In this document: one piece after another, positions 54,424-63,328 of the stretch
Layout: the number at the start of each line of letters is the position of its first letter
Numbering within the stretch: the stretch's first letter is position 1
Source of the DNA: Rhodospirillaceae bacterium SYSU D60007
GTDB taxonomy: Bacteria > Pseudomonadota > Alphaproteobacteria > Reyranellales > Reyranellaceae
Length of the DNA stretch: 64,000 nucleotides
Assembly: GCA_003574685.1 (NCBI GenBank)
Contig: QOCQ01000026.1
Coordinates: 1 to 64,000 of the forward strand
Reading direction: 5' to 3'
The notes under the pieces: generated by a model
Database searches by the model: none
The model's input: only the letters and a program-made list of their open reading frames with translations
What the model was told of the DNA's origin: nothing
Made by a program: the position numbers and the translations under genes

Positions 54424-55437
54424 ATGAAAGCAGCAGTGATCCGCGAGCATGGCGGTCTGGACCGCGTCAATATCGAGCACGATTTTCCCGACCCGACAGC
54501 GGGCGAGGGCGACGTGATCGTGGCCGTGAAGGCATCATCACTGAACTACCATGACGTTTTCACCCGGCGCGGCATGCCCGGCATCAAGGTGCCGTTGCCC
54601 TGCATCATGGGGCTCGACGTCGCCGGCGAGATCGCCGAGGTGGGTCCCGGGGTCGCCGGCTGGAAGCGCGGCGACCGCGTGCTGGTCGATCCCATCAATC
54701 GCGTCGAAGGCGGGCTGATGGGCGAGACGATCCATGGCGGCCTCGCGGAACTGTGCCGGGCGCGCGCCCATCAACTGATCCGCATTCCGGAGAACGTCTC
54801 GTTTGCGGATGCCGCCGCCCTGCCGGTCGCCTACGGCACGGCGCTGCGCATGATGCGCACCAATGGCCACGTCTCCGCCGGCGAGAAGGTGCTGATCCTG
54901 GGCGCCAGTGGCGGCGTCGGCGTGTGTTGCGTGCAGCTTGCCAAGCTCGCTGACGCCGAGGTGATCGCCTGCGCCGGCACCGACGCCAAGGCCGCCCGCC
55001 TCGCGGCGCTGGGCGCGGACAGGACGATCAACTACACCGAGAAGGATTTTGTCGAGGAGATCCACAGGCTCTACGGCAAACCGACCCGCCGCGGCTCAGG
55101 CACCGATCGAGGCGTTGACGTGGTCGTGAACTACACCGGCGGCGACACCTGGGTGAAATCGCTGCGCGTGCTGAAGGTCGGCGGCCGGCTGCTGACCTGC
55201 GGCGCCACGGCAGGGTTCGATCCGAAGGAAGACATACGCTTCATCTGGACCTTCGAACTGAAGGTGCTGGGCTCCAACGGCTGGGCGCGCAGCGACATAC
55301 TGACGCTGCTGGAGCTGGTCCAGCAAGGCAAGCTGAAGGTTCTGATCGACAAGATCTATCCGCTGTCCGAGGCGCGCGAAGCGCTGCGCGTGATTGAGGA
55401 TCGCGCGGTGTTTGGCAAGGTCGTGGTCGCGCCCTGA
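54424..55437 (+). CDS. Zinc-independent quinone oxidoreductase-like MDR protein
   Basis: This 337-residue medium-chain oxidoreductase lacks the catalytic zinc Cys/His motif and has MKAAVIREHGGLDRVNIEH, a GxGxxG-like VLILGASGGVGVCCVQLAKLADAEV near residue 157, and LKVLGSNGWARSDIL near 278. It should use NADPH to reduce quinones or enoyl carbonyls, as zeta-crystallin does. AGGGGA lies before the ATG. It is the last gene of the VOC, ligase, reductase group, which probably processes one substrate. Confidence 0.85.
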   Translation: MKAAVIREHGGLDRVNIEHDFPDPTAGEGDVIVAVKASSLNYHDVFTRRGMPGIKVPLPCIMGLDVAGEIAEVGPGVAGWKRGDRVLVDPINRVEGGLMGETIHGGLAELCRARAHQLIRIPENVSFADAAALPVAYGTALRMMRTNGHVSAGEKVLILGASGGVGVCCVQLAKLADAEVIACAGTDAKAARLAALGADRTINYTEKDFVEEIHRLYGKPTRRGSGTDRGVDVVVNYTGGDTWVKSLRVLKVGGRLLTCGATAGFDPKEDIRFIWTFELKVLGSNGWARSDILTLLELVQQGKLKVLIDKIYPLSEAREALRVIEDRAVFGKVVVAP

Positions 55438-55460
55438 CATTGCAGTGAAGCGAAGGCAGA

Positions 55461-55484
55461 CCGGCGGCGCCGCCGCGGTTTTGT
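55461..55484 (+). terminator. Weak GC-rich hairpin after the oxidoreductase gene
   Basis: CCGGCGGC..GCCGCCGCGG forms a GC-rich dyad around 55463-55474 and TTTTG follows. The stem is imperfect, but its position 25 bases after the stop makes it a plausible terminator. No gene is seen in the 166 bases up to 55604. Confidence 0.35.
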
Positions 55485-55603
55485 TGCCATGCCGTTACAA
55501 AATCGCCGCATAAGTCCTCTTGCCTAGCGCCGAATGATCACAGGCTGGGTGCCTCGCGCTGCCCTATGTTCGTGCGGGGCCAAAGGGCGCGAGCGGGCAT
55601 TTC

Positions 55604-56581
55604 ATGCACTATCGGTCAGTACGCGATCTCACCGAGCATGTTCGGGAGTGGAGCGAACGATTGCCACCGGAGATTGACCTCGTGGTCGGCATCCCCCGCA
55701 GCGGCCTGCTCGTTGCCAATCTGGTCGCGCTCTACCGCAATATCCCGATGACCGACGTCGAAGGGCTGCTGGCCGGCAGGCTACTCAGTGCCGGCAAGAG
55801 AATCACGCCGGAGCAAGCCGTGCTCTCGCATGACAGGCCCCGGCAGATTCTTGTCGTGGACGATTCGCTCTGGTCTGGCGGCCAGTTGGGCAAGGTACGG
55901 GACCGCATCACCGCGGCAGCGTTGCCCCACAGCGTTCGCTACGGCGCCGTCTATGTGGTGCCGGAGTCCACGCGCCTGGTGGACACGTTTCACAGCAAGG
56001 TGCCGATCCCGCGCGTATTCGAGTGGAACATCCTGCACCATCCCCTGCTGGGCATGAGTTGCGTGTCCTTCGAAGCGCTGGCCGGTCAGCCGGCGAATGG
56101 CGATCTGCTGCCGCCGCGGCTGCAGCCCACGTACAGGATCAGCCACATCGTCGCCATGCAGCCGCCGGAGGCAGAGGCTGGTATCCGCGAGTGGCTCGAC
56201 CGACACGCCATCGCGTACGACCAGCTTGTGCTTGTCCCGCCCGGCGATCTCAACAGCGATGCCGTCATCAGCCGCAAGGCGGAGATCTATCGTACGACCC
56301 GGTCGTGGCTCTACTTCGAGATCACCTCAGAGTCGGCATCGCGCCTCGCCCTTGCCACGCGCCGGCCCGTGTTCGCGCTGGATACGTGGGAGATGCTGTA
56401 CCCAGGCTGGCAGGGCGCGACGTCAAGCCGGATGCCGCTCTGGATGCGTGCCACCGTGCGCATGCGGCAGAAGGCGAAGGAGTCGCTCGCGGCCGTGCGA
56501 AGTGTACGCGGCGGCCAGCCCCAAACAGTCGATACTCCCGGGCCTGTTGCGCGCCGGGGTCCCGACCTGCCTGCGAGGTGA
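55604..56581 (+). CDS. Phosphoribosyltransferase-HAD-like fusion, degenerate copy
   Basis: This 325-residue protein has an N-terminal phosphoribosyltransferase-like fold (MHYRSVRDLTEHVREW, IDLVVGIPRSGLLVANLVALY, ILVVDDSLWSGGQLG) and a C-terminal HAD-like half (ISRKAEIYRTTRSWLYFEITSES). Compared with its downstream paralogue, two sites are worn: the PRPP loop is DDSLWSGG rather than DDSIRTGR, and the HAD nucleophile stretch DIDGVL is replaced by SFEALAG, so the two Asp residues are lost. It may be a regulatory or binding form. Such proteins are often found near polysaccharide genes, but none are nearby. Its TGA lies five bases ahead of the next gene's proposed start. Confidence 0.7.
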   Translation: MHYRSVRDLTEHVREWSERLPPEIDLVVGIPRSGLLVANLVALYRNIPMTDVEGLLAGRLLSAGKRITPEQAVLSHDRPRQILVVDDSLWSGGQLGKVRDRITAAALPHSVRYGAVYVVPESTRLVDTFHSKVPIPRVFEWNILHHPLLGMSCVSFEALAGQPANGDLLPPRLQPTYRISHIVAMQPPEAEAGIREWLDRHAIAYDQLVLVPPGDLNSDAVISRKAEIYRTTRSWLYFEITSESASRLALATRRPVFALDTWEMLYPGWQGATSSRMPLWMRATVRMRQKAKESLAAVRSVRGGQPQTVDTPGPVARRGPDLPAR

Positions 56582-56585
56582 TGCC

Positions 56586-57551
56586 ATTCACTATCGATCG
56601 ATCGCCGATCTCGCGGCTGCCATCAACCGATCACTTGTCTGCATTCCCCCCGATATCGACCTCGTGGTGGGTGTGCCACGCAGCGGGATGGTCGCGGCGA
56701 CGGCCATTGCCCTGAAGCTGGAGCGACCGCTGGCCGATCTCTGGGGCTATGCGGAGGGCCGCTTGCTACGGCACGGCAACTACCGCTCGCCCGGAACCGG
56801 GCGTGCGGACCACGCCGGACGCCAGCACATCCTGCTGGTGGACGACAGCATTCGCACCGGCCGGACACTGGCGGAAGCGCATGCCCTGCTGGCGGCCATG
56901 CAGCCCCCGCCCGCGCGGATCACAACGTTCGTCGGGTTCGCGTCGGAGGAAGCGGCGAAAAATGCCGACGTGGTGTGCGAGCACGTGCCGGCGCCGTGGC
57001 TTTTCGAGTGGTCGATGCTGCACGATCCCGATCTTGCGCGCTGCTGCGTCGATATCGACGGCGTGCTCTGCTGCGACCCGACGGCGGAGGAGAACGACGA
57101 CGGCCCGCGCTATCTGGGCTTCCTGGACGGTGCCAGGCCGCTGATGCTGCCCAGCCAGCCGGTCGGCACGCTGGTCACCGCCCGGCTCGAGAAGTATCGC
57201 CGTCCCACCGAAGCCTGGCTGGCACGCAACGGCGTGCGCTACCAGAAGCTTGAGATGCTTGACCTGCCGTCCGCGGAGATGCGCTTGCGGCGCGGCATCC
57301 ACGCGCGCTTCAAGGCAGACGTGTACCGGCGCGCCGGACGGGAGCTATTCATCGAAAGCGACCCGGGGCAGGCCGCAGAGATCGCCATGCGTTCCGGGCT
57401 GCCAGTCGTCTGCGCGTCCGACGGCACCCTCGTTTCCCCGGGCGCCGTCCGAGCGCCCCGCCAACGGCTTCGACGCTTCCTCTCGGCCGGACGCGCCGCC
57501 CCGCGCAAGCTGGCCAGCCTGTTCCTGGAGCGCGGTCACTCAAGGCCCTAG
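56586..57551 (+). CDS. Phosphoribosyltransferase-HAD fusion, intact copy
   Basis: This protein of about 321 residues has an intact PRPP loop (ILLVDDSIRTGRTLAEA, near residue 80) and an intact HAD motif I (CCVDIDGVLCCDP, near 158), with FKADVYRRAGRELFIESDPGQA as the later HAD lysine/acid region. I place the start at ATT 56586 because the homologous first residues are (I/M)HYRS, as in the paralogue, and GAGGTGAT lies just upstream; the only alternatives are TTG at 56547 and poor codons. The gene follows directly after the first copy. A role in nucleotide or sugar-phosphate turnover is likely but unproven. Confidence 0.7.
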   Translation: MHYRSIADLAAAINRSLVCIPPDIDLVVGVPRSGMVAATAIALKLERPLADLWGYAEGRLLRHGNYRSPGTGRADHAGRQHILLVDDSIRTGRTLAEAHALLAAMQPPPARITTFVGFASEEAAKNADVVCEHVPAPWLFEWSMLHDPDLARCCVDIDGVLCCDPTAEENDDGPRYLGFLDGARPLMLPSQPVGTLVTARLEKYRRPTEAWLARNGVRYQKLEMLDLPSAEMRLRRGIHARFKADVYRRAGRELFIESDPGQAAEIAMRSGLPVVCASDGTLVSPGAVRAPRQRLRRFLSAGRAAPRKLASLFLERGHSRP

Positions 57552-57584
57552 GACCGGCTTGCGGCAATCCCAACTTCGCATGGC

Positions 57585-57705
57585 AAAAGAAAAGGCCGGG
57601 TCACGAGGACCCGGCCAAGTCAAACAGGGAGGCTTCACGTCTGGGAGACGTAGGATCCGAAGATCCTTGCCCGGGAAAGACCCCGAGCCCACTGCCGTTG
57701 CGCGC
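57585..57705 (-). ncRNA. Probable AbcR-type (alpha-r15) trans-acting small RNA
   Basis: Reading the minus strand, the region has a hairpin ACGTCTCCCAGACGT (about 57637-57651) whose loop displays CUCCCA, a second unpaired CCUCCCUG stretch, and a perfect rho-independent terminator (57594-57602 with 57608-57616) followed by TTTTCTTTT. CUCCCA-type anti-Shine-Dalgarno motifs are the mark of AbcR1/AbcR2 regulators of ABC-transporter mRNAs. In Agrobacterium the abcR genes lie next to the vtlR/lsrB LysR gene, as here. The 5' end is estimated from the usual size of about 115 nt; no promoter is assigned. Confidence 0.6.
57590..57616 (-). terminator. Intrinsic terminator of the small RNA
   Basis: GGCCGGGTC (57594-57602) pairs with GACCCGGCC (57608-57616), with a five-base loop. 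On the minus strand TTTTCTTTT follows, so transcription ends leftward. It is too far from the LysR stop (about 227 bases) to be just that gene's terminator. Confidence 0.8.
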
Positions 57706-57843
57706 AATACCGCGCATCAGTAGTGAACCGAACATGGGCCGGAGAGTGCTTGTTTACTAGGGGGATTAACTCATCACAGCCATGCGGACCGGACATTACC
57801 CTTGCGGAAATGCAGGTATGCGCAAAATCCGGGCCAATTCCGC

Positions 57844-58734
57844 CTAGAAACGCGTCTCCGCCACCTTGCGCAGCAGGAAGTCACGGAAGACGGCAATGCG
57901 CTTGGAGTGCCTGAGTTCTTCAGGATAGGTGAAGAAAACATCCGTCGTGCGAACATTGACCTCGGGCAGGACCTGCACCAGCTTCGTTGATTGTCGCGCC
58001 AGGTAGTCTGGCAGCGAGGCGATACCCAGGCCATTTTCGACCGCGCGGAAGATGCCGTAGGTGTTGTTGACCCGCAGCACCACCTTGCGCGGCTTGCTAT
58101 CCGGGTTTCCTGCCTGCAGCAGCCAGTTGACATTCTGCACCGGCGCGCGGGCATCTTCGCCGAAAATGATCAGCCTGTGGTTGTCGAGGTCCGACACCTT
58201 CATGGGCTTGCCATGCTTTTCGATGTAGGCCGGCGCCGCATAGACGTGGCTATGCACCGTCATCAGATGGCGCTGCACCAGGCCTGGCTGGCGCGGGGCG
58301 ATGAAACGCAGCGCCACATCGGCTTCGCGCATGCCCAGATCCAGCTCGTTGTCCGACAGGATCAGGCTGACGTCGATCTCGGGATAGGTCGTAATGAATT
58401 CGTGGATCTGTGGCGTCAGCCATACCGAGCCGAAGCCGATGGCCGAGGTGATCTTCAGCCGGCCGACCGGCTTGTCCTGGTTGGCATGAAGCAGCGCCTC
58501 GGCGGTCGCGACCTTGCCGGCCATCTCGCGCGCCGTGCGATACAGCAGCTCGCCCTGCTCGGTCAGGATCAGACCCCTGGCGTGGCGATGAAAGAGCATC
58601 ACGCCAAGCTGTTCCTCCAGCGCCCCGATCTGGCGGCTGATGGCCGACTGGCTGAGTTTGAGCTGATCACCCGCATGCGTGAAGCTGCCCGCGTCTGCCA
58701 CCGCGTGGAAGATGCGCAGCTTGTCCCAGTCCAT
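57844..58734 (-). CDS. lsrB: LysR family transcriptional regulator, LsrB/VtlR-like
   Basis: This 296-residue LysR regulator has the N-terminal winged helix MDWDKLRIFHAVADAGSFTHAGDQLKLSQSAISRQIGALEEQLG and the substrate-binding domain. The opening DWDKLRIFHAV and the trxB neighbour fit the LsrB/VtlR group, which in rhizobia and Brucella controls redox stress, lipopolysaccharide and the AbcR2 small RNA. GGGAGGAAG precedes the ATG. It reads towards the small-RNA candidate, its probable target. The effector is not known here. Confidence 0.82.
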   Translation of the reverse strand: MDWDKLRIFHAVADAGSFTHAGDQLKLSQSAISRQIGALEEQLGVMLFHRHARGLILTEQGELLYRTAREMAGKVATAEALLHANQDKPVGRLKITSAIGFGSVWLTPQIHEFITTYPEIDVSLILSDNELDLGMREADVALRFIAPRQPGLVQRHLMTVHSHVYAAPAYIEKHGKPMKVSDLDNHRLIIFGEDARAPVQNVNWLLQAGNPDSKPRKVVLRVNNTYGIFRAVENGLGIASLPDYLARQSTKLVQVLPEVNVRTTDVFFTYPEELRHSKRIAVFRDFLLRKVAETRF

Positions 58735-58796
58735 TGTAAGCTTCCTCCCTGACCCCTCGGCGCGCCGCGCGGGGGATTGTCTTGCCTGTTTGACGG

Positions 58797-60445
<1,649 letters not shown>

Positions 60446-60548
60446 CGATCGCCGCCTTGCTCCTGGCGCCAGGGAGGGAATGCCGGCGCACGGATTCTGT
60501 TGTGGAGATGGAGTCGCAACACCGCCCTGCCGTGCCCTGCCAAGGGTG

Positions 60549-60579
60549 GGGAGATCGCTCGCTGCGCTCGGGATGACGA
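60549..60579. repeat. Short R3 repeat fragment
   Basis: GGAGATCGCTCGCTGCGCTCGGGATGACGA matches, with small differences, the right arm of the R3 pair nested in the repeat at 11439-11703. Only a single half is present here, next to the stop of the enoyl-CoA hydratase gene. Confidence 0.55.
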
Positions 60580-60584
60580 GATCA

Positions 60585-61379
60585 CTAGCTTCCCTTGAAG
60601 GCAGGCTTGCGCTTTTCCATGAAGGCAGTGCGGCCTTCGCGGTAGTCGTCGCTGGCGAAACAGGCGTCGACGGCGGTCTGCACGACTGCAAGATCGCGCT
60701 TGTCCGGATCCTTCGTGGCGGCATTGATCGCCATCTTCGCCGCCTTGATGGTGAGCGGTGCGTTGCCGGCAATCGTGGCGGCGTACTTGCGTACGTAGGA
60801 CTCCACGTCAGCGACCGGCAGGACGCGATTGACCAGCCCCATGATACGCGCTTCTTCGGCAGTGAACTGGCGCGCCGTATAGAAGATCTCCTTCGCAAAC
60901 GATGGCCCGACAACATCGACCAGGCGCTTGATGCCGGCATAGGCGTAGCCGAGGCCCAGCCGTGCTGCCGGCACGGCGAATGTCGAGGTATCGCCGCAAA
61001 TGCGCAAATCGGCCGTCAAAGCCAGCCCCAGGCCGCCGCCGATACAGTAGCCGCGGATCATCGCAATGGTCGGCTTGGTGGCATTGATCAGCGCTGTATT
61101 GGCGCGGTCGCCCGCTTCGTTGTAGATCTTGATGGCGTCGGCCGTGCCGCGCTTCTGCTCGAACTCTGAAATGTCGGCGCCCGACACGAACGCCTTCTCG
61201 CCCGCCCCGGTCATGACGATAACGCGGACATCGGGATCGGCCTCGAAGGCGGCGATGATCTTCGGCACGGCCACCCACATGTCGTAGGACACGGCGTTCA
61301 GTTTTTCCGGCTGATTGAAGATCAGCCAGCCGATGCCGTGCTCCTTGCGCGCAATCATCCTGGTCGTGCCGGTATCCAT
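60585..61379 (-). CDS. Enoyl-CoA hydratase/isomerase family protein
   Basis: This 264-residue crotonase-family protein has TGAGEKAFVSGADISEFEQKRGTA near residue 60 and AMIRGYCIGGGLGLALTADLRICGD near 105, and an intact hydrated-CoA pocket. Its C-terminal EGRTAFMEKRKPAFKGS is a common tail. GAGGAG precedes ATG 61379; 27 further codons upstream are unlikely. It lies 34 bases after the CoA-transferase gene on the same strand, so the two genes are cotranscribed and act on one acyl group. Confidence 0.87.
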   Translation of the reverse strand: MDTGTTRMIARKEHGIGWLIFNQPEKLNAVSYDMWVAVPKIIAAFEADPDVRVIVMTGAGEKAFVSGADISEFEQKRGTADAIKIYNEAGDRANTALINATKPTIAMIRGYCIGGGLGLALTADLRICGDTSTFAVPAARLGLGYAYAGIKRLVDVVGPSFAKEIFYTARQFTAEEARIMGLVNRVLPVADVESYVRKYAATIAGNAPLTIKAAKMAINAATKDPDKRDLAVVQTAVDACFASDDYREGRTAFMEKRKPAFKGS

Positions 61380-61413
61380 GGGATCTCCTCGGAAGCTCGT
61401 GGCCGGGTTCGCG

Positions 61414-62598
61414 TCAGATGACGTTGCGCCGGCGGAGGTCGGCAATCCGCGCCGCGTCATAGCCCAGGTCGCGCAGAATGGAATCGGTATGCTCGCCGCA
61501 TTCCGGCGTCGGCCGGTCGATGACGCTGGGCGTGCGGCTCAGCCGCACGGCCTGGTCCACCACTGCGACATCGCCCCTCGAAGGGTGCGGCAGCGGCGCG
61601 GCGGCGCGGACATGCTTTACCTGGGGATCGGCGAACACCTGGTCGATGGTGTAGATCGGACCGCAGGGCACGCTCGCCTTGTTCAGCCGCGCAATCAGAT
61701 CGGCGCTTGTGTACTTGCGGCTGTACTCCGCGATGTCGGCATTGAGCTGCTTGCGGTTCTTCGAACGGTCGGCGTCCGTACGGTAGGCGGGATTGTCGAA
61801 CAGGCTTTGCGCGTCGAGCGCCGCACAGAAGCGCTTCCAGATGTGCTGGCCCGACGCAGCGATGTTGATGTGGCCGTCCCGGGTCGGGAACACCCCCGTG
61901 GGAATGCTGGTGGGGTGATCATTGCCGGCCTGGCCCGGCACCTCGCCATTGACCAGCCAGCGCGCCGCCTGGAAATCGAGCATGGCGATCTGGGCCTGCA
62001 GCAGCGAGGTGTGCACGCATTGGCCCTCGCCGGACTGCTCGCGTTCCAGCAGCGCAACCAGCACGCCCATGGCCGCGAAAATGCCAGCCGTCAGATCGGC
62101 GACGGGGATGCCGACCCGCACCGGCCCCTGTCCCGGCAGGCCGGTAATCGACATCAGGCCGCCCATCCCCTGGGCGACCTGATCGAAGCCGGGCAGCAAG
62201 GCATAGGGACCATCCTGCCCGAAGCCGGAAATGCTGGCATAGACGAGACGCTTGTTGATCTTGCGCAGCGACTCGTAGTCAACCCCCAGCCGGTGCTTTA
62301 CGTCCGGCCGGTAGTTCTCGACGACGACGTCGGCATCCGCGGCCAGCGCCTTGAAGATCTCGACCGCCTCCGGCTCCTTGAGGTTGAGCGTCATGCTGCG
62401 CTTGTTGCGATGCAGGTTCCAGAAGTCCGGCCCGTGGCGCGGACCGCCCATACCCTCGCCCTCGGCGGCAGAGGGCGGCATCTCGATCTTGATGACGTCC
62501 GCACCCCAGTCGGCGAGCTGGCGCACGCAGGTCGGGCCGGCGCGCACGCGCGTGAGATCAAGCACTTTGAAGCGCGCCAGCGGTCCTCTTCCGGCCAT
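61414..62598 (-). CDS. CaiB/BaiF family CoA-transferase (class III)
   Basis: This 394-residue class III CoA-transferase contains GPLARFKVLDLTRVRAGPTCVRQLADWGADVIKIE, RNKRSMTLNLKEPEAVEIF, ASISGFGQDGPYALLPGFDQVAQGMGG, and IPVADLTAGIFAAMGVLVALLEREQSGEGQ with the catalytic Asp. It is the upstream gene of a two-gene operon with the enoyl-CoA hydratase. GGGAGG precedes ATG 62598. It is a different subfamily from the one at 48465. Confidence 0.88.
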   Translation of the reverse strand: MAGRGPLARFKVLDLTRVRAGPTCVRQLADWGADVIKIEMPPSAAEGEGMGGPRHGPDFWNLHRNKRSMTLNLKEPEAVEIFKALAADADVVVENYRPDVKHRLGVDYESLRKINKRLVYASISGFGQDGPYALLPGFDQVAQGMGGLMSITGLPGQGPVRVGIPVADLTAGIFAAMGVLVALLEREQSGEGQCVHTSLLQAQIAMLDFQAARWLVNGEVPGQAGNDHPTSIPTGVFPTRDGHINIAASGQHIWKRFCAALDAQSLFDNPAYRTDADRSKNRKQLNADIAEYSRKYTSADLIARLNKASVPCGPIYTIDQVFADPQVKHVRAAAPLPHPSRGDVAVVDQAVRLSRTPSVIDRPTPECGEHTDSILRDLGYDAARIADLRRRNVI

Positions 62599-62685
62599 GC
62601 AGGTTTCCTCCCGGCTCCTCTGGACAACACGTAGCACCCCGACCCGCACCGGGCGAGTGCTGCCAGCGCACGGCGCCTGCGCACC

Positions 62686-62717
62686 AAAAGCAAAACGCCC
62701 GGCCTCGGCCGGGCGTT
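62686..62717 (-). terminator. Intrinsic terminator of greA
   Basis: AACGCCCGGCC (62694-62704) pairs with GGCCGGGCGTT (62707-62717). On the minus strand GTTTTGCTTTT follows. It lies about 26 bases past the greA stop. Confidence 0.85.
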
Positions 62718-62742
62718 GCGCGATGCTTGCAGCAGGACAGCG

Positions 62743-63219
62743 TCACTTGAACTGGACCTGCATCACCTCATAGCTCTTCGTGCCGCTGGGCGTCTGCACT
62801 TCCACGGTGTCGCCCACCGTCTTGCCGATCAGGGCGCGGCCCAGCGGGGCAGTAATGGATATCCTGTTCTTGGCCAGATCGGCCTCGAACGGCCCGACGA
62901 TCTGGTAACGAACCTCCTCGTCAGTGTCCTCGTCGGCCAGCTTTACCGTGGCGCCGAACTTGATGACCTTGCCGCCCTTGAGTTTGGCGACGTCGATGAT
63001 GTCGGCGCGCGCGATCACGTCCTCGAGCTCACTGATCCGCCCCTCGACGAAACCCTGACGTTCGCGCGCGGCAGCATACTCGGCGTTTTCCGAAAGGTCG
63101 CCATGGGTACGCGCCTCCGAAATCTGCCGAATGATACTCGGCCGCTCGGTCGTCTTGAGGTTCTTCAGCTCCTCTTCGAGGGCTTTGAACCCGGCGGGCG
63201 TCATGGGAACCTTTTCCAT
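62743..63219 (-). CDS. greA: Transcription elongation factor GreA
   Basis: This 158-residue factor starts [22 protein letters not shown] and has the coiled-coil tip [36 protein letters not shown] with the acidic residues that coordinate magnesium in the polymerase channel, then the FKBP-like domain. It rescues stalled RNA polymerase. There is no strong ribosome site before ATG 63219, and a perfect terminator ends only 16 bases upstream of it, so its transcript must read through that hairpin or start inside it. Confidence 0.92.
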   Translation of the reverse strand: MEKVPMTPAGFKALEEELKNLKTTERPSIIRQISEARTHGDLSENAEYAAARERQGFVEGRISELEDVIARADIIDVAKLKGGKVIKFGATVKLADEDTDEEVRYQIVGPFEADLAKNRISITAPLGRALIGKTVGDTVEVQTPSGTKSYEVMQVQFK

Positions 63220-63234
63220 CTGGCGATCCGTGGG

Positions 63235-63264
63235 AAAAAAGAAACGGCCGGCCTCGGGGCCGGC
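63235..63264 (-). terminator. Terminator just upstream of greA
   Basis: A seven-base GC stem (63247-63253 with 63258-63264, loop TCGG) is followed on the minus strand by CGTTTCTTTTTT. It lies 65 bases past the EamA transporter stop and 16 bases before the greA start codon. It could end the transporter transcript or act as an attenuator in the greA leader. Confidence 0.75.
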
Positions 63265-63328
63265 TCATTGCGGACACTATACTTGGATTTGGGGGTCCGG
63301 GGAACCCGCCGCAAGGGGTATCAGCCGG

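Noticed and set aside
57594-57616. Terminator for the upstream plus-strand PRTase-HAD gene.
   Set aside because: The T run is on the minus strand; the plus side after the stem lacks T residues, so it terminates leftward transcription.
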